From contig NC_022575.1 of the NCBI RefSeq assembly GCF_000477415.1, forward strand, positions 186,001-250,000: DNA of 64,000 nucleotides. The letters are read 5' to 3'. A program made the position numbers and the translations under genes. This DNA comes from Mycoplasma parvum str. Indiana (GTDB taxonomy: Bacteria; Bacillota_I; Bacilli_A; Mycoplasmatales; Mycoplasmoidaceae). Positions 30,784-42,375 of the stretch are shown piece after piece. The notes beneath the pieces are model-generated. The model was given only the letters and a program-made list of their open reading frames with translations. It had not been told where the DNA came from and did no database searches. Position 1 is the first letter of the stretch; each line of letters begins with the position of its first letter.

Positions 30784-31413
30784 TTGTTAATAAGGTTAGG
30801 TCTTTTTAATACCCAAAAGGGTATTAAAAGAAAACCTTTATTATTTTTTAATTTAATTCCAGATATTGTTTTTGGAATTTTTATTGGATTTTTCTTTCAT
30901 TTGATGCTTATTGCTGGAATTTTAATTGCAACTACTTTAGGGAGAACAGAATTTAAGCTTCTTTTTTATTCTGGATTAGGTTTTATTGTTTTTTTAATTT
31001 CTTTTTTAATTTATAGAAATAAATTTTTTCATCTCTTAAAAGTTCCTTCTTATAAAAGTTTTTTAATTTCTAGAAATAAATTAATTATGTGAGTTTGATG
31101 AACTATTAATGCTTGATTATTAACATGTTGGGCAGCTATGGTACTTTTAGGAACATTTAATGGTTTTGGTTGAATGCATCCTACCACAAAACACTTACAT
31201 GTTTTAATGGATGATAAAGATTTGACTAAAACTACTGGAGTAATCCTTTGAGTTATTCATTGTTTGTTATTGGGTGTTTTAAGTGTTAGTTATAAAAAAT
31301 TTATTGAATTTTTTAGATATGCTCAACAACAATTAAGAAAAAGAAGAGTACAATTGAAGCAGTTTAAATTGAAAGCCGAGGAAGAAATTAATATAGAAAA
31401 TTTAGCAATTTAG
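30784..31413 (+). CDS. Multi-pass membrane protein upstream of the ATP synthase genes, 209 aa
   Basis: TTG start. About four transmembrane segments (FNLIPDIVFGIFIGFFFHLM, LLFYSGLGFIVFLISFLIY, WTINAWLLTCWAAMVLLGTF, TTGVILWVIHCLLLGVLSVS) with a GWMHPTTKHLHVLMDD loop and a basic C-terminal tail (QQQLRKRRVQLKQFKLK). Codons 7-16 form a perfect hairpin. Position suggests membership of the atp transcript; function unknown. Confidence 0.55.
30802..30830 (+). promoter_or_regulatory. Perfect hairpin in the first codons of the 209-aa membrane gene
   Basis: CTTTTTAATACCC, loop AAAA, GGGTATTAAAAG: 12 or more pairs including three G-C next to the loop. It begins 18 bases after the TTG start. Confidence 0.5.
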
Positions 31414-31419
31414 TAGAGC

Positions 31420-31932
31420 TTGGAGAGTGAAAGATGATATAGAATATGTTTTCTTACTTCCATGATTTCTTTAAGCATTTATGTTAGTGTCGCCATTATA
31501 TATGATTTTTTACTTTCGAATAATGGAGTCGCAAGTGGTAAATTTCCAGCCACAATCACAGCGATTTTCACTGCTGGAGCGCAAGTATTTTTTACCTGTA
31601 AAAATTTTGAAATTTTGAATAGACTTTTTAGATTATCTTTATTAAAAAGTAATTATTCTTTTTGAGCGATGGAAAGAATTAGTTATAAAGATAAGACAAA
31701 AAGTTCTTTTGATTTTAAAGCTAAATTATGTTTTTCTCAGTGATTAAATTTATTTGCATTAACATTTTTTGTATTTTTGGGAAGTGTTTTCGAAGCGAAA
31801 AATTGGAGTAGTGAATATTATTTCAATAAATGATTTGGAGTAGCAGGAATATTAGTTATTCCTGCAGTGAGATTATTCACTACTTTTATCTATGTTCCCA
31901 ATTGAACTTATAAATTATTTTTTAGAATTTAG
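31420..31932 (+). CDS. Multi-pass membrane protein, 170 aa
   Basis: TTG at 31420 right behind a stop, seven bases after the previous gene. Four hydrophobic segments (about residues 12-30, 42-60, 100-120, 132-155) with short loops. Placed directly before atpB, where many bacteria have atpI, but I see no AtpI motif. TGA Trp codons present. Confidence 0.5.
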
Positions 31933-31949
31933 GCTTTTTAAGTAAAAAT

Positions 31950-32747
31950 ATGAATTTTATGGAATTATTCTTTTCGTCAAATAATGACAATGGATATTAT
32001 CAAAATGAAGTTAAAGTCCCAACCATCGCTTTTGGAGTTTTTTTGGCGATGATGTTTATTTTTACTTTGGGCGCATATTATAAAGATGCTTTGTATAGAA
32101 CTGATTCTTACGATAAATTGCCTAAACTTTTATTCATCGTTTTTTTATTAATTAGATGAATCAAAAACAATACTATAAAGTTACTAGGTTCTAGAAATAA
32201 ATTTGCTATTCCATTTTTTATCTATATAATGCTCTATTTTTGGGCTTGTGGAATAGTAAATATGTTAGGTTTTCCAGGATTACTTAATTTTTTATTAGTT
32301 CCTTTAACTCTTTCTGGATTGGTTTTTTTTGGAACTTTACTTTTTGGAGTTAGAGGAAGAAGTTGAGGGTTTTTTTCAGATTATTGTATCTGAATTAAAA
32401 GAAAGAAGAAAAAAATTTTTCCAATTCCTGATGTGTTAGCTATATTAGGGGAATTCAGCAAAACCGCTTCTTTAGCATTTAGATTATGGGGGAATTATTT
32501 TGCAGGAACTTTATTTTTATTTATGTTCAGTCATGTTATTAGTCCATTAAAAGACATTTTAGGACTATCAGGATCAATCTTTACAAGTTTTATTACAATT
32601 CCTTTGCATTTATATTTTGATGTAGTAGACACTGTATTACATTCAACGATTTTCCTATTTTTAACTATGACTTATTGGTCTTTATCTTCTAAGTCATTGC
32701 ATCATCATAATGATGTGGAAACCTCATATAAAGCAAATATAAATTAA
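31950..32747 (+). CDS. atpB: ATP synthase F0 subunit a
   Basis: 265 residues. Proton half-channel subunit; the essential Arg lies in KTASLAFRLWGNYFAGTLFL, the counterpart of the family's LRLFGN-AG motif. Five or so membrane helices: VKVPTIAFGVFLAMMFIFTL near the N-terminus and FLFLTMTYWSL at the C-terminus. Three TGA Trp codons. Leads the atpB-E-F-H-A-G run; the C-terminal His-rich tail HHHND is a small oddity. Confidence 0.92.
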
Positions 32748-32748
32748 A

Positions 32749-33021
32749 TTGAATAATTTTTTAGATTTTCTATTTAAATATTTTCCTCTTTTCCAAAATA
32801 GCAGTAAATCAGCTAGTGCTATTGGGGGAGGGATAGCTATATTAGCTGGTTTTGGCGCAGCCTTAGCTCAAGGATATATTGGGGGAAAAGCTGTAGAAGC
32901 ATTAGCAAGAAACCCTGAAGTTGAAGCTTTAATTTTTAAACAATATATTGTTGCTGTGGCAATTTGCGAATCTGTGGCAATTTATGCCTTAATTGTTGCT
33001 ATAATTGTTATTTTTAAATAA
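32749..33021 (+). CDS. atpE: ATP synthase F0 subunit c
   Basis: 90 residues from TTG, one base after atpB. Two-helix hairpin: the first helix with the Gly-rich AIGGGIAILAGFGAALAQGY, the polar loop EALARNPE, and the second helix IVAVAICESVAIYALIVAII with the proton-carrying Glu (CESVA). An N-terminal extension of about 20 residues (NNFLDFLFKYFPLFQ) precedes the hairpin. Confidence 0.93.
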   Translation: MNNFLDFLFKYFPLFQNSSKSASAIGGGIAILAGFGAALAQGYIGGKAVEALARNPEVEALIFKQYIVAVAICESVAIYALIVAIIVIFK

Positions 33022-33058
33022 TTAGCAAACTTTTTTAAAAATTATTAATTTGTATTTT

Positions 33059-33634
33059 ATGAAGGAAGAAACTTTAAGTCAAAAATTAAATGGTTTAATA
33101 AGTTTTTTGACTACTCCCGATCCGCGAACAATAGCCTTACACTTTATTAGCTCTTTACTTGTTATTGTTTTCATCATTTATTATTTTTGAAAACCTACTG
33201 ATGCTTTTATAAAAAAACAAAAAAATAAATTAGATAGGGCTCATATTCAGCTAGCTACAGCTACTAAAGAGACTCAAGAAGCTTTAAATAAATTAAGAAT
33301 TCAACAAAAAAGATTAAAGCTTAATGAGCAAAGAATTTTGGAAGAACAGAGAGAAAAGGCAAAACAATTTCTTTCTCAAAAAATACAAGAAGCTGAAGCG
33401 ATAAAAAGTTCCATTATTGAGGAAAGTAAAAAGAAAGTTATAGAAATTGAAGAAGAAGCTAAAAAGACTATAAATGATAAGGTTATAGGTCTTTCTGTAG
33501 AGCTTACAGAAAAGCTTATTGGAGCTTCTCTTAATCGAAAAATTCATACTAAAGTAATTAATAACTATATAAATAGCATTAATCAAGTTTTTCAACCCAA
33601 AGAAGAGAAATCTTCAGAAGTTGCTCTAAATTAA
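33059..33634 (+). CDS. atpF: ATP synthase F0 subunit b
   Basis: 191 residues, ATG start. One N-terminal membrane anchor (ALHFISSLLVIVFIIYYFWK, then P) followed by a long charged helix typical of the peripheral stalk (KLRIQQKRLKLNEQRILEEQ, EESKKKVIEIEEEAKK) and the conserved C-terminal ELTEKLIGASLN. Mycoplasma b subunits are often lipoproteins; here no lipobox Cys is visible. Confidence 0.9.
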
Positions 33635-33635
33635 G

Positions 33636-34205
33636 ATGAAAAATTTTTCTATTAACGATAGGGAAAAAGTTTTGAAATTTTCTGTAGCTCTAATGTCTTG
33701 TTATTCAAAAGAAAAAGACTATAGACTTCTTCTGGATGAATCTAGAAATTTATTATCTTTTTTAATTCAATTTCCTGATTTTGAAGTTTTTTTAAGTTCT
33801 CCTCGAGTAGATGACAAAAAAAAGGAACTTTTTGTAAAAGAATTAATTAGACTTTTTTCTTTCAAACAAAAATATCTTTATTCTACAATCGATTTGTTAT
33901 TTAAGTCAGGTCTTATTAGATATCTTTCTTTATTTTTGGAAAAATTAATTTCACAACTTGAATGAGAATTGGAAAAAGTCTATATTAGAATATTTAGCTC
34001 TAAAAAACTTTCAATCGTTCAAATGAGAAAATTAAAAAAAATTTTAGAGCTTAAATTTGGAAAAGCATTAAAATTAGAGACCTTTATTGATCCCAGCTTA
34101 ATAGCTGGAATTAGATTAGAACATGAAGATTCTGTATTTGATTTTTCTTTAGCAAAAAAAATAGATAATATGAGAAAGAAAGTTTTTTCTAATTCTTTTT
34201 ATTAA
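33636..34205 (+). CDS. atpH: ATP synthase F1 subunit delta
   Basis: 189 residues, one base after atpF. N-terminal helical bundle and the C-terminal conserved part FGKALKLETFIDPSLIAGIRLE, equivalent to the delta signature ending in GG(I/L)xxx. Links the stalk to F1. One TGA Trp near the middle. Confidence 0.88.
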
Positions 34206-34208
34206 AAA

Positions 34209-35744
34209 GTGTCTACAACTAGATTAAATGAATTTGCAGAAACTCTTAAAAGATTAATACAAGATAATGAAGTTTCTTTAAGGGGCGAAGAAGTTGGAAA
34301 GGTTCTTTCCAATTCAGATGGAATTCTTATTTTATCTGGATTGTCTAATTGCTTTCTTTATGAAGTTCTTATGATTGGACCTAAATCAATACCGGCTCTT
34401 GTGTTAGTCTTGAGAGAAAGTAGTGTTGGAGCGGTAGTTTTAGGTGATTATGGTTTGATTTCCGAAGGAATGAATGCAGTAGGAACAGGAAAAAGTTTTT
34501 TAGCTCCTAGAGGTGATGCTCTTTCTGGAAGAATTATTAATGTCTTTGGCGAGCCACTGGATGGAAAAGGAAGAATAGCAGTAGAAGAATGAAAACAGGT
34601 GGAAGGTCCAGCTCCAGAAGTTATGGAAAGGAGTTCTGTTTGCGAACCTTTGTATACCGGCATTTTAGCTATTGATGCCATAATACCAATAGGGAAAGGA
34701 CAAAGAGAATTAATTATTGGAGATAGACAAACTGGTAAATCTACTTTAGCCCTAGAAGCTATAGTAAATCAAAAAGGTAAGAATGTTAAATGTGTTTTTG
34801 TGACTATTGGTCAAAAAAATTCTACTGTTTTCCAATCTTTTAAAGATTTGGAAAAAGCTGGAGCTTTAGATTACACAACTATTGTAGTAGCTAGCGCTTC
34901 TGATCTCCCAGCATTACAATTCTTAGCTCCTTTCGTAGGAATTACTATAGCTGAATATTGAATGAGAAAGGGAGAAGATGTATTAATTGTTTATGATGAT
35001 TTAACACAACATGCTATTGCTTATAGAACTCTTTCTCTTTTATTAAGTTTCCCGCCAGGAAGAGAAGCTTTTCCTGGAGATATTTTTTATTTACATAGTA
35101 GATTATTAGAGAGGGCTGGAAAGCTTTCTCAAGAAAATGGAGGAGGTTCAATTACAGCTCTTCCGATTATTCAAACTCAATCAGATGATATTTCTGCTTA
35201 TATTCCCAGCAATGTTATTTCAATTACTGATGGGCAATTATTTCTCAAGACAACATTATTTAATTCAGGTCAAAGACCTGCTGTAGATTTATCTAATTCA
35301 GTTTCAAGAGTTGGAGCTTCAGCCCAAGAAATTGCAATTAAAAGCATGACTAGTTCCTTAAAACTTGCCGTTTCTCAATATTTTGAACTTTTAGAATTTT
35401 CCAAGTTTTCTTCAGATTTAAATGAAGAATCTAAAGATACTTTAGCTTTAGGTTCAAGAATATTACCTATTCTTGTTCAAGCTCCGTTAAATCCTTATAG
35501 CCCTCAAGATGAAGTGCTTCTTCTCTTTTTAATCGCAAGTAAGTTAATAATGGAAATTGGAAGAGTCGAATGGATTCCTCTATTTATTAAAAAAATATTA
35601 AAAACTTGAAGAAAACACCCCCTTTATAGAGAATTAGCTTTAAATAAAAAAGTAAGCGCTTCAGCTAAAGATATTATGTCTGCTTTATTTAAGATGGAAT
35701 ATAAATCTTTCTTAATTTCTGTTAATAAAGAAATGCAAATTTAA
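34209..35744 (+). CDS. atpA: ATP synthase F1 subunit alpha
   Basis: 511 residues, GTG start three bases after atpH. Regulatory nucleotide-binding subunit: the P-loop GDRQTGKST, the Walker B region [20 protein letters not shown], the ATP synthase alpha/beta signature region ([13 protein letters not shown]), and [20 protein letters not shown]. Full length, TGA Trp codons at 34590, 34959 and near 35608. Confidence 0.96.
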
Positions 35745-35786
35745 TTAATTTTTTTAATTTAAAGAAAAAGTTAAATTAGATAAATA

Positions 35787-36662
35787 ATGTCTAATTTAAT
35801 TTCTATTTCTAAAAAAATTAGAGATGTTAAATCTATTTTGAAAATAGCTGAAGCTTTACAACTGATTTCTTCAACTAAGTTAAAAAGTTATAAAGATATA
35901 AAAGAAAAAGGAAGAGATTATGTTGAAGGATTAAAGTTTTTGTTTCAAAAATTTTATTGTAGTTTTGAACATGATTACAAAATTAGTAATTCTAAATTCG
36001 TTTATATTGGCGAAAAAGGCCATAAAAGAGCTATGTGAATTGTCATTGGCACCGATTTATCCCTTTGTGGAAGATTTAATAAACAAATTCTTGATTTTTT
36101 ATTAAAACAATTTCCTAAAGATGGATTTTTAATAGTTTTTGGTAAAAAGCTATTCAATTTAATGAAAAATACTTGATTGAAGAATAGAATTATTAAAAAT
36201 TATTCTTCAGAAATTAAAGTTAGCGAATTAGTTCTTAATTTGGAAACAACAGCTAATTTGGCTTTAAAAGAATTTATTACTAGAAATTGTTATCACCTGA
36301 ATATAATATTTCAGCAGTTTGGAAAAGGTATAAAAAATATTTCTTTACTACCCTTTACTGAAGATTATTTTGGAGAAGTTAAAGCTCAAATAAAATATAG
36401 TACTCACGAATATCGAATGAATCCTTCTGAGTGTATTATTGAATTATTTCCAGCCTATCTGGAAAGAACTATTTTAGAAACTCTTTTAGAGTCTAAGATA
36501 ACTGAACATGGACAAAGAAGAGATTTAATGACTAATGCAGTTAAATCTGCAGAAGAAAAATTAGCTGAATATAAGTTGATTTATCAAAAAATTAGACAAT
36601 CTAAGATTACTCAAGAAATTTCAGAAATTACTTCTGCTTTGAAATTGAATATTGGTAAATAA
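35787..36662 (+). CDS. atpG: ATP synthase F1 subunit gamma
   Basis: 291 residues. Central rotor shaft: N-terminal helix ISISKKIRDVKSILKIAEAL, IGTDLSLCGRFN (gamma's TSDRGLCG-type segment), and the C-terminal signature SKITEHGQRRDLMTNAVKSA plus TQEISEITSALK. The order of the standard operon continues with atpD, but here the next two genes are an inverted ntdP-like gene and tRNA-His. Confidence 0.93.
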
Positions 36663-36666
36663 AAAA

Positions 36667-37311
36667 TTAATTAAATTCAGAAATTTCTAATCTTTCATTA
36701 AAGTCTGTTAAATTACTTTTTTTCAAAATATCTTCTTTGTTTTTGCCCACTATAGAAGTTGTTTGTTCCCATAAAAAAGAAATCATTTCATTAGTTACAA
36801 GCTTTTGAAATCATTTATTTTTTAAGAGGACAAATATTCTTCTCATATTTTTAGAAAGTTCTTTTTTTAAATTATTGGAATATTTAAACTTAAGAGCTTG
36901 AGCTTCATAAATCTCACTATTTAAAAAATTCAATTCTTGTTTACTGTTAAGTCTCATATCTAATTCAAAATCTATATATTTAAAAGCTTTTTCCTCTATT
37001 AGGGGAGGGGTAGCTATATTTAAATAAATAGAATATTTATCTTTTGGTTGTAAAGTAAGCAATATATTAAATCAATGATCTTTTCAGAAAAATCAAAAAA
37101 TAGGAAATTTATTAGTAGAGCTAGTATATTTTTTGGTTTTAAAATTAACTCCCTTGTTTTTTGTAGAAGGTATATCTATTTCAATTTCATTTAAAAATTC
37201 TGTTTGAAAGGGAGGTAGAAAAAATATTCATAATGAAGCATTTTCATAAATTAAATAATGATTTTCTATTGATTTAGTTAATGTTCCATCAAGCTTATAG
37301 GAGTGAATCAT
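36667..37311 (-). CDS. DUF402/UPF0374 (NtdP-like) protein
   Basis: 214 residues on the minus strand, inserted between atpG and atpD. The central block (KDHWFNILLTLQPKDKYSIY, then LNIATPPLIEEKAFKYIDFE) is the DUF402 pattern seen in NtdP-type nucleoside tri/diphosphatases of Firmicutes, in which YIDxDLD contributes the acidic metal site. The N-terminal part (HSYKLDGTLTKSIENHYLIY) also fits the family. Its 3' end converges with atpG with only four bases between stops. Family assignment from motifs; the enzymatic role here is inferred. Confidence 0.75.
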
Positions 37312-37376
37312 GAATTTTTTATTAGAAATTGAAATTTTTTATTTAGAAGTAACTAAACCTTAATAATTTAATATAA

Positions 37377-37453
37377 TGGGGCGATTAATGGGATTCGAAC
37401 CCATACATGCCTGGACCACAATCAGGTGTGTTGACCATTTCACCATAACCGCC
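37377..37453 (-). tRNA. trnH: tRNA-His (anticodon GTG)
   Basis: Minus strand, 77 bases including G at -1 paired with C73 and an encoded CCA. Acceptor GCGGTTA/TAATCGC (one G-U), anticodon arm CCTGA-TTGTGGT-CCAGG giving GTG, T arm with GGTTCGAATCC. Lies between the ntdP-like gene and atpD. Confidence 0.92.
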
Positions 37454-37612
37454 ATTATTAAAAAAGGGAAATAAAATTTATTTTAATTGCAAATTCTTTG
37501 TTAAATAAATTTAAATTTCACTTCAACCTTTTAAAAAATAGGTCTATTTTAAAAGTTTAAGTTTTACTTATATTCTTAAAAATATTTAAAAATCTTTTTA
37601 AATATTAATTAG

Positions 37613-39073
<1,461 letters not shown>

Positions 39074-39074
39074 T

Positions 39075-39902
39075 TTGTTCTGTTATAAATTCTTTTCCCC
39101 TGAAGAAGTAATTAAAAATTATTTAAGTGAATTTTCTGGAAATACTCAAAATAAGACTCATTCAAGTTCAATTGAGTATCTTCAAAAAGTTGAAACTTTA
39201 AGAAAATCTGCTTCTTCCTCTTTAAATCTTTTAGACTCTCATTTTTTAACTTTTCAACATAATCAATACTATATCGAAAACTTAATTTTCAATTTTTTAA
39301 AGCTAGATAAAAATTGAATTGTTTTTACTAATGAACCAACTAATTCAGAGTTTGAAAAAGTTAATAAGATATACAATCTTGATGAGCTACAAAAGAAAGA
39401 TAAATTTAAATTTGAAGGAAAGAAGATTTTAGTTTGGATTTCTAAATTATCTTTTTTTGATAAGCATTTATTCAGAATAATTAGAGAATTAAAGAAGGAG
39501 AGTTTATCTCCTTTTTATTCTTATTTGTCTTTAAATAATTTTTTTTATGATTTTTTTGAAAACAAAGAAATTTTAAAAGAAATATCTTTTATTTCTTTTG
39601 ATCCTTCAGTTTTATTTCAAGAATATGGAACTCATTTCTTTTGATTTAGAAAAGAAAATTTGATATCTCCTATTTTTTTAGGAAGTAATGCCGTAAAAAA
39701 AATAGGATATAATAATCAATTTTTTATTAAAGAATTTCCCCATTCTTTAGAAATAGGAACTTCTAATTTAATTTCTTTAATAATGCTAGAAAGATTTTTC
39801 TATTTCTTGAATAAAGAAGGAAGTAAAGTTCTTTCTAATATTTTTTCTAAAAAATTAAACTTCAATTTTTTAAGTAACTTTAAAGAGAATAATGAACATT
39901 AA
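39075..39902 (+). CDS. Degenerate class V aminotransferase (cysteine desulfurase-like) protein
   Basis: 275 residues from TTG, one base after atpD. The second half follows the SufS/NifS pattern: FISFDPSVLFQEYGTHFFWF with RKEN next (compare the SGHK-yGPtGiGvLygk region) and KEFPHSLEIGTSNLISLIML (compare PhrFEaGTPn...aigL). The PLP-binding Lys of the SGHK motif is not present at the aligned place, and the first half has none of the usual TEaIN or H-N motifs. So it is probably not an active desulfurase. Overlaps the pyrH start by 11 bases. Assignment by motif only. Confidence 0.45.
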
Positions 39903-40602
39903 TAAAAAAGAAAGAATTCTTATTAAATTAAGTGGGGGAGCTTTAAAAGGGAATTTAGATTTATATAGTGAAGAAAAATTACTTTCTTTAGCTTCCCAAA
40001 TCAAAGAACTAAGTTTTTTATATGAGATAGGAATAGTTATTGGAGGGGGAAATATTTGAAGAGGAAAAGAGGAAAAGCTTAATTTATTGTCCCCTGTTGA
40101 AGGGGATTATATTGGTATGTTAGCTACTATTATGAATTGCTTTGTTTTTAAAGTAGCTTTAGAAAAAAGTGGAGTTAAAGCTAGTTGTTATTCAGCTTTA
40201 AATGTTGATAGAGTGGTTAAATATCATTCTCTTTCCTCGGTTGAAGAAGATTTATCTTCCGGAAAAGTAGTTATATTTGGCGGGGGATTAGGAGAGCCTC
40301 AATTTAGTACTGATAGCGCGGCTATCATTAGAGGAATTGAAATAGGAGCTAAAAAAATATTAATTGGAAAAGAAGGAGTCGCTGGAGTATATAATAAGGA
40401 TCCGAATATTTATGAAGATGCTATTTTTTATGAAAAATTAAGTTATGATAGAGTTATTTCAGAAAATATAAAAGTATTAGATCATGCTGCTTTAAATCTC
40501 GCTAAAGAAAATAAATTACATTTATTAATTTTTAATCAAGAAATAGAAAATTCTTTTGTGAAAAGTCTTTCAGGTGAGATTGAACTTTCTGAAATTTTTT
40601 AA
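39892..40602 (+). CDS. pyrH: UMP kinase
   Basis: 236 residues, ATG start. Amino-acid-kinase fold: ILIKLSGGAL at the N-terminus, IGIVIGGGNIWRG, GDYIGMLATIMN, FGGGLGEPQFSTDSAAIIRG, KEGVAGVYNKDPN, and DHAALNLAKENKL. Makes UDP from UMP. In the standard order pyrH-frr-cdsA. Starts inside the end of the preceding gene. Confidence 0.96.
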
Positions 40603-40605
40603 AAC

Positions 40606-41184
40606 TTGAAAGATAATAAAGTTGAGGCTCCCCCACTAAAAGATTGATCTGCTGAATTAAAAACTGATTTTGAATATATTAAAAAGAGAATGCATGAAAA
40701 ATTAGAAGAATTTGCCATTTCTAGATTGAATCCAACACATTTTTATTCGCTTCAAATAGAATTTGAAGGTAATCTACTGCCTTTATCTGAATTGGCTTTA
40801 GTTAATTTAGAGAAAGCTAGATTATTGAGCATTAAGCCTTATATACCTTCTCAAAAGTTATTCCATGAGATAGAAAAAGCTATTAAAAAAGCTAAACCAA
40901 ACTTAACAATAAATATAAAGGAAAATGAGCTTAAATGTTCTATTCCTGAACCTACTCAAGAAATTAGAGAAGAAAAAATAAAATATGGTAAGCAAATAGT
41001 TGAAGATGCCAAAATAGCTTTAAGAAATAAAAGAAAAGAATTACAAAAATATTTGAAAAATAATTTGCAATCTGAAAATCAAAAACATTCTTATAAAGAA
41101 CAATTAGATAAAGAAATTTCTAAATATGTTCTTGAATTAGATGAAAGTTGAAATAAAAAAGAAAAAGAGTTGAGAACTCTTTAG
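40606..41184 (+). CDS. frr: Ribosome recycling factor
   Basis: 192 residues from TTG 40606, three bases after pyrH. Helical domain with RLNPTHFYSLQIEFEGNLLP, PLSELALVNLEKARLLSIKP, HEIEKAIKKAKPNLTIN and EEKIKYGKQIVEDAKIALRN, matching RRF. Works with EF-G to split ribosomes after termination. The C-terminus has the family's long charged helix. Confidence 0.9.
41164..41182 (+). terminator. Hairpin at the frr stop codon
   Basis: AAAGAGTT, loop GAG, AACTCTTT, with the TAG stop overlapping its end and T runs following. Confidence 0.55.
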
Positions 41185-41216
41185 TATTTTTAGTTCATGT
41201 ATGTAAATTAATTTAA

Positions 41217-42341
41217 TTGTTTTCTCTCTGGTCATCGAATCAGGAGAAAACTCAAAGGTTAAAACACAGTTTTCATTTTTTTATTTGTTTTATATTGTTT
41301 TGTCTTTTATTGTCTTTGGCAAATATTTCATCTTTGGCGATGGCAAAAACAAACAATGATCAGGATCAATTTTTTAAGATTGGCGAATTACTTAAAAATT
41401 TTGCAGAAAATACATGACAAACACTATCAGTAGAATGAACGGGAAGAATATTAATTATTGTCCCTTCTATATTTTTCATTTATAAAAGTGTAGGTGAAAT
41501 TTTTACTACTATTGTTAATCCAGCTAATTTTCATAAATCAAAAAAATACCAATTAATTTTCACTACAATGGCCATAGGGCCATTGTTTTTCACTTTTTTA
41601 AATAAATTATTTATTAATTCTGCGGAATCAAATGATACAGCTAAGAATCAATTTAAGATTGAAAGCTCTACTCATTATTTAGCTTTTCAATTGTATTTTC
41701 TTATTGGGAATATAGTTGCTTCTAAATTTTTCCATAAATTTTTAGTTCCCACTTTCGATTTCATTAGTACTCCATCAAAAATTGATGAAAAAGTATTCTC
41801 AAAACTTCTAAGATGACACTACTTAGGATGATCTTCTTTTTTCCTTCTTTCTTTTTTCCTTCCTATTTGAGTTCTTGTAATAACAATATTGGTAGTTTTT
41901 TCTAATAGCACTTTAGCCTTTCTCTTTGGGAGACAATTTGGAAAAAATCAATTCTCTAAATTTAGTATTTTTAAATCTGTTGAAGGATTTGGATGATCAA
42001 CCCTTATTTCCACTGTAGTGTTTTCTTTTTCATCTGTTTCAATTTTTAGATCTGAATTTTTCGGAACAGGAATGTTTGGGTGTCATTGTAGATTTGGTTT
42101 TTGAATATATATGTTAGTGGGAATAATTTTTATTTCTTTAGTTTCCCATATAGGGGAAAATACTTTTGGAGTGTCTAAAAGACTTTTAGGTTATAAAAAT
42201 TTTGGAAGACTTTTTGGAACTAAAATAGGAGGTTTTTGAGATAGATTTGATGGAATATCAGTTACTTTATTTTTTGTAGGAATTGCTGCTTGAGCGTCTC
42301 ATGCAGTAGCCTTTCGGGATATTGGTATTAAATTTGTATAA
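41217..42341 (+). CDS. cdsA: Phosphatidate cytidylyltransferase (CDP-diglyceride synthase)
   Basis: 374 residues from TTG, about seven or eight transmembrane helices. The C-terminal signature is clear: SHIGENTFGVSKRLLGYKNF, then GRLFGTKIGGFWDRFDGIS, matching CdsA's S-KR-lG-KDfg...GGilDRfDs. Makes CDP-diacylglycerol for phospholipids. Order pyrH-frr-cdsA is the usual bacterial one, minus uppS, as expected without a cell wall. An N-terminal extension of about 65 residues with its own helix (FHFFICFILFCLLLSLANIS) precedes the core. Confidence 0.88.
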
Positions 42342-42375
42342 CCCTTAAATTTAAGGGAATTCCCTAGAATAGGGA
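42342..42375. terminator. Double hairpin between convergent cdsA and the DUF2779 gene
   Basis: CCCTTAAATTTAAGGG (42342-42357) is a perfect palindrome starting at the cdsA stop. It is followed by TCCCTA...TAGGGA (42361-42375) and a T run. The two stops are only nine bases apart, so the hairpins overlap the 3' end of the minus-strand gene. Confidence 0.7.
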
